A DNA stretch of 6,933 nt from Burkholderiales bacterium. Its GTDB lineage: Bacteria; Pseudomonadota; Gammaproteobacteria; Burkholderiales; CAIKXV01. Below are positions 1 to 5,961 of this stretch, one piece after another. The notes under the pieces were generated by a model, which was given only the letters and a program-made list of their open reading frames with translations, was not told the origin of the DNA and made no database searches. The stretch covers positions 1 through 6,933 of the forward strand of contig JAIENF010000493.1 of the NCBI GenBank assembly GCA_019751575.1, in the 5' to 3' direction. How positions within the stretch are numbered: the stretch's first letter is position 1; each line of letters starts with the position of its first letter. Made by a program: the position numbers and the translations under genes.

Positions 1-113
1 AGCGCATCGTCGGCGGTACCGAGGTGGTCGCCTCAGGCGGCCGCGTGGTGTCCATCCCGTTCGTGCACGAGCGCTCGACCACTTCGCTGCTGGAGCGCAT
101 CCGTACGCTCTGA
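1..113 (+). CDS. rfaE2: RfaE2/HldE-type heptose-1-phosphate adenylyltransferase, C-terminal end (partial)
   Basis: Only the last 36 codons are present, read from base 3 to the TGA at 111-113; the start lies outside the window. The visible tail has a beta-strand/Gly-rich stretch (GGRVVSIPFVHE) followed by RSTTSLLERIR. This matches the conserved end of D-glycero-beta-D-manno-heptose 1-phosphate adenylyltransferases, which typically finish with a strand, then a STT-(I/L)-I-x-(K/R)-I helix. The family transfers AMP from ATP to heptose-1-phosphate to make ADP-heptose for the lipopolysaccharide inner core, in the cytoplasm. Whether this is a stand-alone RfaE2 or the C-terminal half of a fused kinase-adenylyltransferase (HldE) cannot be decided from this fragment; stand-alone forms are common in betaproteobacteria. 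The next gene is convergent, with only 7 bases between the stop codons. Confidence 0.8.
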   Translation, partial: RIVGGTEVVASGGRVVSIPFVHERSTTSLLERIRTL

Positions 114-120
114 CCGGCGT

Positions 121-486
121 TCAGAAGACCCGGTAATGCAATCCGAATCCGGGCCCCCGGTGCGGGCCGTGGAAGCCATGCCCGCCCCAGTGCCGGCACA
201 GCAGCGGATCGAAGCAACGCGGCCCGTGCCACATCGGGCCGTGCGCCCATGGATGATGCGGCACGGGCCGGAACTCGCGAGCGAGCGGCGCAGGTTGTAT
301 GTTCACCGGAGGCCCCACCTCTTTCGAAGGCGGAAGCGTGCCTTCCGGCAACCTGTCGGTGCGGCCAAGCTCGGTAGTGGACGCACACCCACCGGCAAGC
401 AGCGCCACGCCGGCAACGACCACGCTGCACCAGCGCGATGATGCGCGTGCCGTCGGGCGAGGTTGTAGACACGGTCGGTCGTGCAT
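121..486 (-). CDS. Small His/Gly/Pro-rich lipoprotein of unknown function
   Basis: The predicted protein has 121 residues. The N-terminus is basic (Arg10, 14, 18), followed by a hydrophobic stretch (about residues 21-31, VVVAGVALLA) and then AGGC with Cys34. This reads as a type II (lipoprotein) signal peptide, although Ala rather than Leu sits three residues before the Cys. The mature part is about 88 residues. It begins with a Pro-rich linker (about 45-75) and ends in a His/Gly/Pro/Trp-rich tail with three HGP tripeptides, roughly ten His and a further Cys pair (RCFDPLLCRHW). I chose the ATG at 486 rather than the one at 495 because an AGGAG sits 9 bases upstream of 486 but directly abuts 495. 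I do not recognise a family. The His-rich tail could bind metal or be an extended outer-membrane-attached segment; both are inference. Its codons include more A/T-ending ones (CTT, GGT, ATA, AAA) than the neighbouring genes use. Confidence 0.72.
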   Translation of the reverse strand: MHDRPCLQPRPTARASSRWCSVVVAGVALLAGGCASTTELGRTDRLPEGTLPPSKEVGPPVNIQPAPLAREFRPVPHHPWAHGPMWHGPRCFDPLLCRHWGGHGFHGPHRGPGFGLHYRVF

Positions 487-495
487 GGCGGACAT

Positions 496-500
496 CTCCT
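496..500 (-). promoter_or_regulatory. Ribosome binding site of the lipoprotein gene
   Basis: AGGAG on the minus strand lies 9 bases before the ATG at 486-484 and 0 bases before an in-frame ATG at 495-493. This spacing favours the downstream ATG as the true start. Confidence 0.6.
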
Positions 501-648
501 GCTAGGAACAACGCTTCTGCAGGCTCCAGGGTTTACCGCATTTCGACGAAGGGGGCGTGAACCTGATGCATGTCCCGCGCTTCCAGCCCATCGTTCGATC
601 CCGTACCATAGGAGGCTCACGCACGCGATCCCGGGCAGGCTTAACGAG

Positions 649-3003
649 ATGAGCAGCAACGAGTCCAGCACCGACGCGAGCGCCGCCGCAGCCATGCTGC
701 CGGTCGCGGAAGGCCTCGCGCCGCCGCCGCGCGAACTGGTCGCCAGCCGGGTGCTGCTCGGCATGATCGCGAGCGGTGCCAGCCTCCCCGACGTGCTTGG
801 CGCGCTGTGCAAGAACATCGAGGCCCAGGCACCCGGCGCATGGTGCTCGGTGCTGCTGATCCAGGACGAACGCGTCCATGTCGCCGCCGCACCGAGCCTG
901 CCCGAGGCCTACAGCCAGGCGATCGACCGGTTGCCGATCGGCCCCCAGGCGGGTTCCTGCGGCTGCGCGGCCTACACCGGCAGGCAGGTCATCGTCGAGG
1001 ACATCGCCACCCATCCGGCATGGGCGACGTATGCGCCGATCGCGCTCAAGCACGGGCTGCGAGCCTGCTGGTCGACGCCGATCCTCGGCGCCTCGGGCAA
1101 GGCGATGGCCACGCTGGCGGTCTACTACCGCGAATGCCGGCGGCCCACGCAGCGCGAACTCGACCTGGCGAACGGCGCGACCGACCTGGCCAGCATCGTG
1201 ATCGAGCGCGACCGCTCGGCCGCGGCCTTGCGCGACAGTGAGGCGAGCTACCGCGCGCTGGTCGAGACCGCGCCCCTGGGCATCTTCGTGCTCACCCGCG
1301 ACCGCTTCGTCTATTCCAACGCCGCCCTCGCGCGCATGGTCGGGGCGGCGAGCACCACCGAACTGATCGGCCGGAGCATCGTCGGCCATGTCCAGCGCAA
1401 CTCGCGCCCCGGCCTCGCCGAGCGGCTGGCCCATACCAGCAAGCGCGGCACCACCACGCGGGTCGAGGTGAAGCTGCTGCGGATGAACGGCACCGAGTTC
1501 GAGGCCGAACTGATCGCCACGCCGATGAGTTTCGGCGGCGCGCACTCGATCCAGTGCATGGTGTCCGACATCTCGGAACGCAAGCGCACCGAGAAGCGCA
1601 TCAACTACCTCGCCCATTACGACGACCGCACCGGCCTTCCGAACAGAAACCTGTTCGTCGACCGGCTGGCGCAGGCCCTCGGCCATGCCCAGCGCAGCGG
1701 CAAGGCCGTCGCACTGCTCTACCTCGACCTCGACCGGTTCAAGACGCTGAACGACACGCTCGGCCATGCCGCGGGCGACGTGCTGCTGCGCGCCGCCGGC
1801 ACCCGGCTGACCGAATGCGTGCGTGCGCACGACACCGTCGCGCGCCTGGGCGGCGACGAGTTCGCGCTGATCCTCGCCGACCTCGCGCAGGCCGAGCATG
1901 CCGAGATGGTGATCGCGAAGATCTTCCAGGCGTTCGAACGACCGTTCACCGTCGAGCGGCGCCAGCTGTTCGTGTCGCCGTCGATCGGCATCGCGGCGTA
2001 TCCGCGCGACGGCGCCACGCCGGAACTGCTGCTCAAGCATGCCGACATCGCGATGTACCGCGCGAAGGCAGCCGGCAAGAACACCTACCGCTTCTACCTT
2101 CCGGCGATGGGCCTCGGGCTCTCCGAGAGCCTCGCCCTCGAGACCGACCTGCCGGGCATCCTCGAACGCGGCGAACTCGAGCTGCACTACCAGCCGCAGG
2201 TCGATGCATCCGATGGCGACATCATCGCAGTCGAGGCACTGCTGCGCTGGCAGCATCCGCAGCGCGGCGAACTTCAGCCCGACGCGTTCATCCCGCTGCT
2301 GGAAGAGACCGGCCTGATCCGCAGCGTCAGCGCCTGGGCGCTGCGCCGCGCCTGCCGGGAGACGCGCGCCTGGGTCGACCGGCAGGGTCGCCCGCTGCGC
2401 CTGGCGATCAACCTGTCGGCCAGCCAGTTCAAGGACCCGCGGCTGGCGGAACTGGTCGAACAGATCGTTGCCGACACCGGGTTCGACGCGAAGCGGCTCG
2501 AGTTCGAGATCACCGAACACACGCTGATGGAAGACACCAAGGGCACGCTCGACACGCTGCGCGCGCTGTCCCGCCTCGGCGCATCGATCTCGGTCGACGA
2601 CTTCGGAACCGGCTATTCGTCGCTGTCGTACCTGAAGCGGTTCTCGGTGCAGCGGCTCAAGATCGACCGATCGTTCGTGGCCGAGATCAGCGAGAAGCGC
2701 GACACCGCAGCGATCGTGGAAGCCATCATCTCGCTGGCGCGCAGCCTGTTCATCGAAGTGGTCGCAGAGGGTGTCGAGACCGAGGCGCAGCGCGAGTTCC
2801 TGGTGTCGCACCGTTGCGCGCTGATGCAGGGCTACCTGTTCCACGCGGCGTTGCCGCCGGCACGGATGGAAGTCCTGCTGAAGACCGGGGAAGATCCCGG
2901 CAAGGGCGAAGCAGGGGCCATCGCGGGAGATCCCTCCGAGCGCGCGGCAGGCACTGCCAGCGCAGCCGTGACACCCTTCCGGCCCCGCTCCGTCCAGTCC
3001 TGA
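649..3003 (+). CDS. GAF-PAS-GGDEF-EAL cyclic-di-GMP cyclase/phosphodiesterase
   Basis: This 784-residue protein has no signal peptide or membrane segment, so it is a cytosolic c-di-GMP enzyme with two sensor domains. The GAF domain (about 30-188) has the GSCGCAAYTG and RACWSTPI blocks typical of the GAF subtype common in such proteins. The PAS domain (about 195-313) ends in SDISERKR. The GGDEF domain (about 315-480) has an intact GGDEF at 401-405 and an RxxD inhibitory site, R392 to D395, exactly five residues before it. The EAL domain (about 495-745) keeps E529-A-L, N588, the EITE block at 620-623, DDFGTGYSSL (D650, D651), K671, E707 in AEGVET and Q727 in QGYLF. These are the metal- and substrate-binding residues, so cyclase and phosphodiesterase activity are both plausible. 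The last 40 residues are low-complexity. The ATG at 649 has only a weak AGG nine bases upstream; the frame is open back to a GTG at 481, but that stretch does not look like coding sequence. The signal sensed is unknown. Confidence 0.93.
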   Translation: MSSNESSTDASAAAAMLPVAEGLAPPPRELVASRVLLGMIASGASLPDVLGALCKNIEAQAPGAWCSVLLIQDERVHVAAAPSLPEAYSQAIDRLPIGPQAGSCGCAAYTGRQVIVEDIATHPAWATYAPIALKHGLRACWSTPILGASGKAMATLAVYYRECRRPTQRELDLANGATDLASIVIERDRSAAALRDSEASYRALVETAPLGIFVLTRDRFVYSNAALARMVGAASTTELIGRSIVGHVQRNSRPGLAERLAHTSKRGTTTRVEVKLLRMNGTEFEAELIATPMSFGGAHSIQCMVSDISERKRTEKRINYLAHYDDRTGLPNRNLFVDRLAQALGHAQRSGKAVALLYLDLDRFKTLNDTLGHAAGDVLLRAAGTRLTECVRAHDTVARLGGDEFALILADLAQAEHAEMVIAKIFQAFERPFTVERRQLFVSPSIGIAAYPRDGATPELLLKHADIAMYRAKAAGKNTYRFYLPAMGLGLSESLALETDLPGILERGELELHYQPQVDASDGDIIAVEALLRWQHPQRGELQPDAFIPLLEETGLIRSVSAWALRRACRETRAWVDRQGRPLRLAINLSASQFKDPRLAELVEQIVADTGFDAKRLEFEITEHTLMEDTKGTLDTLRALSRLGASISVDDFGTGYSSLSYLKRFSVQRLKIDRSFVAEISEKRDTAAIVEAIISLARSLFIEVVAEGVETEAQREFLVSHRCALMQGYLFHAALPPARMEVLLKTGEDPGKGEAGAIAGDPSERAAGTASAAVTPFRPRSVQS

Positions 3004-3041
3004 CGGCCTGCACAGCCGATCCACCGGGTGCGTCGCGGCCA

Positions 3042-3062
3042 CCCGGGCACCGCCCGCCCGGG
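3042..3062. terminator. GC-rich hairpin between convergent genes, possible bidirectional terminator
   Basis: CCCGGGC at 3042-3048 and GCCCGGG at 3056-3062 form a perfect 7-base-pair stem with a 7-base loop. It sits inside the 75-base gap between the stops of the GGDEF-EAL gene (+) and the SPOR gene (-), where a terminator is expected. No T-run follows on either strand, so it is not a classical intrinsic terminator; it may assist Rho-dependent termination or protect 3' ends. Confidence 0.35.
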
Positions 3063-3078
3063 CTTCAGTGCCCGGCGT

Positions 3079-3744
3079 TCAGCGCGCAGGCCCCGCCGGG
3101 CACTCGATCGCGCCCAGCGCGCTTTCCGGGAAGTTCGCCTGCTTGATCTCGAGCACGCGTGCCATCACCGCCTCGCCGGGCTCTCGCACCAGCCATTCGA
3201 CGCCGGCGCGACCGCGCCGCTCGCCCACCTGCGCGCTACGCACGCCGGCCTGCTGCAGCGTCGCCAGGTACTCGCGCGCACGCGCCTCGCTGGGGAACAC
3301 GCCCAGGTCGACCGCGTTCTGCCATTCATTCTCGGTCTCGACCAGCGAGTAGCCGGTGATCCCCAGCGTCTTCAGTTCGGCCATCTTGCGCTGCGCCTCG
3401 GCACGGCTCTTCTGCGGTGGCATGAACACCCACCACGACGGCGCACCCACCACTTCGCGCGACGTCACCGCTTCGGCCGGCACCAGGGCGGACAGCAGTT
3501 CGCGCGCACGCGCGGCGTCGGCCTCGGCGAACGGGCCCCAGGCAAGGCAGGCTGCGCCCGGTACTGCCGGCTTGCCCTTGGGCGCGGGCTGGTCCTGGCC
3601 ACCGCCGACCACGCGCACCTGCTGCGCATTCATCTGCAGGTCGAGCAGCTGCGCATCCGGATTGCGCGACGAACCGCCGAAGCCGACCAGCGCACCGAAC
3701 AGGATGTTGGCGACGAGCAGCAGCGCAACCAGCCAGCGCATCAT
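3079..3744 (-). CDS. SPOR-domain-like membrane-anchored envelope protein
   Basis: The protein has 221 residues. Residues 3-22 (RWLVALLLVANILFGALVGF) form one hydrophobic segment, read as an uncleaved N-terminal membrane anchor with the rest in the periplasm. After a Pro/Gly-rich linker (about 46-63), CLAWGPF at 66-72 starts a compact domain with a WWVFMPP strand (about 104-110). A second repeat-like half, LGVFPSEARAREYLATLQQAGV (in two pieces, about 147-168), resembles the beta-alpha repeat of SPOR domains, which bind denuded peptidoglycan at division sites. The protein is often annotated this way when it follows coaX in betaproteobacteria. Its ATG overlaps the coaX stop (ATGA), with GAGG five bases upstream; a second ATG directly follows and could be used instead. 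A role in cell division or wall remodelling is inferred from the domain only. Its link to biotin/CoA metabolism is probably just co-transcription. Confidence 0.75.
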   Translation of the reverse strand: MMRWLVALLLVANILFGALVGFGGSSRNPDAQLLDLQMNAQQVRVVGGGQDQPAPKGKPAVPGAACLAWGPFAEADAARARELLSALVPAEAVTSREVVGAPSWWVFMPPQKSRAEAQRKMAELKTLGITGYSLVETENEWQNAVDLGVFPSEARAREYLATLQQAGVRSAQVGERRGRAGVEWLVREPGEAVMARVLEIKQANFPESALGAIECPAGPAR

Positions 3745-4541
3745 CGCGGCCTCGCCATCGCAGGCTCCGAAACGCAGCCGTGCGTCGGCGCATCGGCCCC
3801 GCCCTCGCCGGCCAGCATCAGCAGGCCCTCGAGCACCAGCGACGGCACCTCGACCGGCCCGTATGCGGCCAGCGGACCCCGCAGCAGCGGCGCACAGCCG
3901 CCGGTCAGCATCAGCTGCGGGGCCGCCTCGCCGGCTGCGACCATCGCCTCCAGCGTACGCGAGACGGCGCCGGCCATCGCCTGGAGCGCACCGGTGACGA
4001 TCGCGTCATCGGTCGAGCGCGGGAACGGATCGAAGCGCCCCACGGCAACCGGAAGCCGCGCCGTGCCCCGCGCGAGCGCGGCGCGCATCAGGTCGTAGCC
4101 CGGCACGATCAGGCCGCCGAGGAAACGGCCATCGGCGGCGAGCGCATCGACCGTCATCGCCGTGCCCGCGTCGACCACGAGCGCCGCGCCGCGGGTTCGT
4201 GCGCGTGCGCCCACGAGCGCCGCCCAGCGGTCGGCCCCGAGGCTCGCCGGCTGGCCGTAGAGGTTGCGCACGCCGCCCGCTTCGGCGACCGGCAGGATGC
4301 GCCGCACCGGCACCGACAGGCGCGACCCGACGCGGTCGATCGCCGCGTCGGTGGCCGAACCGGCCACGCTGCAGGCGACGATCTCGTCCGGCCTGCCCCA
4401 GGCTGCCCAGGCATCCGGCAGCGCATCGATCGCCTCGGGCGAGAGGGCTCCTTCGCCGAGGAACCGGCCCGCCACCGGCCGTCCGCCCGGGTGCACGGCC
4501 CACTTCACCCGTGTATTGCCGGCATCGAGCGCGACGATCAT
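3741..4541 (-). CDS. coaX: Type III pantothenate kinase
   Basis: The protein has 266 residues, normal for the family. CoaX uses ATP to phosphorylate pantothenate to 4'-phosphopantothenate, the first committed step of coenzyme A synthesis, in the cytoplasm. It needs a monovalent cation and resists CoA feedback, unlike CoaA. The ASKHA-fold motifs are in order: phosphate-binding DAGNTRVKW (6-14), VRNLYGQPASLGADRWAAL (91-109) with the expected catalytic Asp104, VVDAGTAMTVD (122-132) with Asp124, GGLIVPG (142-148) and LTGG (212-215). Nothing essential appears missing. The ATG overlaps the birA stop (ATGA) and has GGAG five bases upstream, which fixes the start although the frame is open much further upstream. 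In Bordetella this gene was first named baf (Bvg accessory factor) and also lies next to birA. The last 20 or so residues (GGADAPTHGCVSEPAMARPR) lie beyond the usual end of the domain. Confidence 0.95.
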   Translation of the reverse strand: MIVALDAGNTRVKWAVHPGGRPVAGRFLGEGALSPEAIDALPDAWAAWGRPDEIVACSVAGSATDAAIDRVGSRLSVPVRRILPVAEAGGVRNLYGQPASLGADRWAALVGARARTRGAALVVDAGTAMTVDALAADGRFLGGLIVPGYDLMRAALARGTARLPVAVGRFDPFPRSTDDAIVTGALQAMAGAVSRTLEAMVAAGEAAPQLMLTGGCAPLLRGPLAAYGPVEVPSLVLEGLLMLAGEGGADAPTHGCVSEPAMARPR

Positions 4542-5572
4542 TCGATCTCCGCCTGCTGCGGCCGGCGCGAGGCCGTGCCATCGGCCTTCGTGCGCGAGGC
4601 CGAGGAAGAAGGCTCGAGCAGTTCGCCGCTGAACACCCGGCGCGTCTCGCCATCGACCTCGATGCGCAGCGCACCCTGCGCATCCACGCCGAGCATCGTG
4701 CCGCGCACCACGCCGCCATCGGGCAGGACCACGCGCACGGTGCGATGCAGGCTGGCGCAGTGGGCCTGCCACTCGCGCCGGAACGGCGCGAAGCCTTCCC
4801 GGCCGAACCGCTCGAGCGCCGAGGCCAGCCCCGACAGCACGGCGCCCAGGATCGCATTGCGATCGAGGGTGTCGAGCCCGCTGCGCGCGAGGTCGGTCAC
4901 CGGCTGGTCTATCGCATCGATCGTCGACTGCGGCAGGCGCACGTTGAGCCCGATGCCGATCACCGCGGCACACGGGCCGAGCATGTCGCCCCGGATCTCG
5001 GTCAGCACGCCGGCCAGCTTGCGCCGGCGCACCAGCACGTCGTTCGGCCATTTCAGGCGCACCTCGCGCAGCCCGAGCACGCGCAGCGCATCGGCGATGG
5101 CCAGACCCACGACCAGGCTGAGCCCTGCGAGCGAAGACCCCTTGTCGAAACGCCACAGCACCGAGAAGGTCAGCCCCGCACCCGGCGCACTCGACCATCG
5201 ACGGTCGAAACGGCCACGGCCGGCGGTCTGCCATTCCGCGAGCAGGACGGTGCCATGCGGTGCGCCGTCCTCGGCCTGGCGCGCGAGCGCGGTGTTCGTC
5301 GATTCGCAATGGTCGAGCACGGTCAGCGAAAGCCCGCGCGCCGACTGCCCGAGCATCGACTGCACGCCCGCCGCGTCAATGAAGTCGATCGACTGCATGA
5401 GCCGATAGCCCCTGCCCAACCCATGCTCGATCGCGACCCCCGACCGTTCGATGTCGCGTACCGCCGTCCAGATCGTCGAACGCGACACCGACAGCTCGCG
5501 TGCCAGCAGCGTGCCGGACGTGAAGGTCGCTGCGGCGAGGCGGCGCAGCACGCGGAACGACAGCGGGCGCAT
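4538..5572 (-). CDS. birA: Bifunctional biotin-[acetyl-CoA carboxylase] ligase / biotin operon repressor BirA
   Basis: The protein has 344 residues, slightly longer than the roughly 320 of E. coli BirA because of a Ser/Arg-rich C-terminal tail (from about 322). It activates biotin to biotinyl-5'-AMP and attaches it to the carboxyl-carrier lysine of acetyl-CoA carboxylase and related enzymes. An N-terminal winged helix (about 4-58, with the helix-turn-helix around LLARELSVSRSTIW) suggests DNA binding and biotin-dependent repression. Ligase motifs are STN (91-93), biotin-adenylate loop GRGRF (118-122), KWPNDVL (174-180), catalytic Lys185 in KLAGVL and GIGLN (206-210). A small C-terminal beta-barrel domain spans about 275-320. 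The ATG at 5572 was chosen because it starts just before the winged helix; its ribosome site is weak (AGG only 2 bases away). The frame is open to an ATG at 5735-5737, but that extension is Arg-rich and crosses inverted repeats. This is the first gene of an overlapping birA-coaX-SPOR operon. Confidence 0.95.
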   Translation of the reverse strand: MRPLSFRVLRRLAAATFTSGTLLARELSVSRSTIWTAVRDIERSGVAIEHGLGRGYRLMQSIDFIDAAGVQSMLGQSARGLSLTVLDHCESTNTALARQAEDGAPHGTVLLAEWQTAGRGRFDRRWSSAPGAGLTFSVLWRFDKGSSLAGLSLVVGLAIADALRVLGLREVRLKWPNDVLVRRRKLAGVLTEIRGDMLGPCAAVIGIGLNVRLPQSTIDAIDQPVTDLARSGLDTLDRNAILGAVLSGLASALERFGREGFAPFRREWQAHCASLHRTVRVVLPDGGVVRGTMLGVDAQGALRIEVDGETRRVFSGELLEPSSSASRTKADGTASRRPQQAEIE

Positions 5573-5684
5573 CGCCTGGCGCGCAGCCAGCCGGGGGGCA
5601 TTTGCAAGTACCCGCCTGGAGGGGCGGTCGTCGCGCTGTCGTTGCGGGCCGCGGTTCACTGGGATGGTCGCTCTCTTCGCGTCG

Positions 5685-5712
5685 ATGCTAGCACAGGCAC
5701 CGACGGTGCCAG
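5685..5712 (-). promoter_or_regulatory. Candidate promoter of the birA-coaX-SPOR operon
   Basis: On the minus strand CTGGCA (5712-5707, 4 of 6 to TTGACA) is followed after 16 bases by TAGCAT (5690-5685, 4 of 6 to TATAAT). TGC immediately precedes the latter, making an extended -10. It would give a leader of about 105 bases before the birA ATG. This is a pattern match only. No copy of the E. coli-type BirA operator (TTGTAAACC and its inverse) is visible nearby. Confidence 0.35.
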
Positions 5713-5742
5713 CCGTGTGCCAGGCACACGAACGCACGTGCG
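5686..5742. promoter_or_regulatory. Cluster of inverted repeats, candidate operator array
   Basis: Four perfect dyads lie within 57 bases. They are TGCTAGCA (5686-5693), GGCACC-GAC-GGTGCC (5696-5710), CGTGTGCC-A-GGCACACG (5714-5730, 17 bases with a single central base) and CGCACGTGCG (5733-5742). GTGCCA also recurs in the same orientation at 5706, 5717 and 5751. The 17-base dyad falls between the two candidate divergent promoters, abutting the -35 of one and 14 bases before the -35 of the other, where a dimeric regulator could act on both. The regulator is unknown. The candidates are BirA itself or a sugar-acid regulator of the GntR or LacI type. Confidence 0.45.
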
Positions 5743-5743
5743 C

Positions 5744-5774
5744 TGGACAAGTGCCACGCGCCAGGTGCTAGACT
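5744..5774 (+). promoter_or_regulatory. Candidate promoter of the UxaA-family gene
   Basis: TGGACA (5744-5749, 5 of 6 to TTGACA) is followed after 19 bases by TAGACT (5769-5774, 4 of 6 to TATAAT). TGC directly precedes this, giving an extended -10. The spacing is longer than the ideal 17, which the extended -10 could offset. A start near 5781 would leave a leader of about 180 bases before the ATG at 5962, containing the hairpins listed next. This is a pattern match only. Confidence 0.35.
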
Positions 5775-5838
5775 TCCCCTGCCGTTCATGGTGGCGAGGG
5801 CGCAGCCCGAACAGACCGCCGGCCGGTTCCACGCAGCA

Positions 5839-5870
5839 TCGTCCGCGTGTCGGCGCGGACGACAGTCCGC
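5839..5870 (+). promoter_or_regulatory. Two mutually exclusive hairpins in the presumed leader of the UxaA-family gene
   Basis: TCGTCCGCG (5839-5847) pairs perfectly with CGCGGACGA (5854-5862) across a 6-base loop, giving a 9-base-pair stem. The right arm also contains GCGGAC (5855-5860), which can instead pair with GTCCGC (5865-5870) across a 4-base GACA loop. Only one of the two can form at a time. The same pattern could equally be a DNA operator with three alternating half-sites. A weaker, bulged stem (TGCACCGG at 5893-5900 with 5912-5921) follows before the ribosome site. No known riboswitch was recognised. Confidence 0.4.
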
Positions 5871-5950
5871 AGACCCATGGACACGCGGCAAGTGCACCGG
5901 TAGCCCGAAGCCCGGCGTGCATGTGCCTCCGTCCGTGGCTCGCGCGCACG

Positions 5951-5956
5951 AAGGGG
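5951..5956 (+). promoter_or_regulatory. Ribosome binding site of the UxaA-family gene
   Basis: AAGGGG lies five bases before the ATG at 5962-5964. This supports that ATG over the later in-frame ATG at 6004, which has no comparable site. Confidence 0.6.
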
Positions 5957-5961
5957 CCGCC

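Noticed and set aside
530..540. GGTTTACC, resembling half of a BirA operator
   Set aside because: Only a half-site is present, with no inverted partner at the expected distance, and the neighbouring genes are unrelated to biotin.
481..648. N-terminal extension of the GGDEF-EAL protein from the GTG at 481
   Set aside because: The 56 extra residues do not look like coding sequence or a membrane or signal segment. The stretch spans the divergent promoter region, including the lipoprotein ribosome site.
502..3042. An 846-codon open frame on the minus strand opposite the GGDEF-EAL gene
   Set aside because: High-GC DNA keeps antisense frames open. The translation is Arg/Ala/Gln-rich with no recognisable domain, while the plus-strand frame has complete family motifs.
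3028..5408. Long plus-strand open frames opposite the SPOR, coaX and birA genes
   Set aside because: All are antisense to genes with intact catalytic motifs and overlapping start/stop junctions; the translations are low-complexity.
5696..5722. Sigma-54-like -24/-12 elements on the minus strand (TGGCAC with GG-N10-GC spacing, two overlapping copies)
   Set aside because: The match arises from the palindromic GGCACC/GGTGCC repeats and departs from the TTGC part of the consensus. A sigma-54 promoter for birA would be unexpected.
5573..5737. N-terminal extension of BirA from an ATG at 5737
   Set aside because: The family starts at the winged helix just after the ATG at 5572; the extension is Arg-rich and runs through the inverted-repeat cluster.
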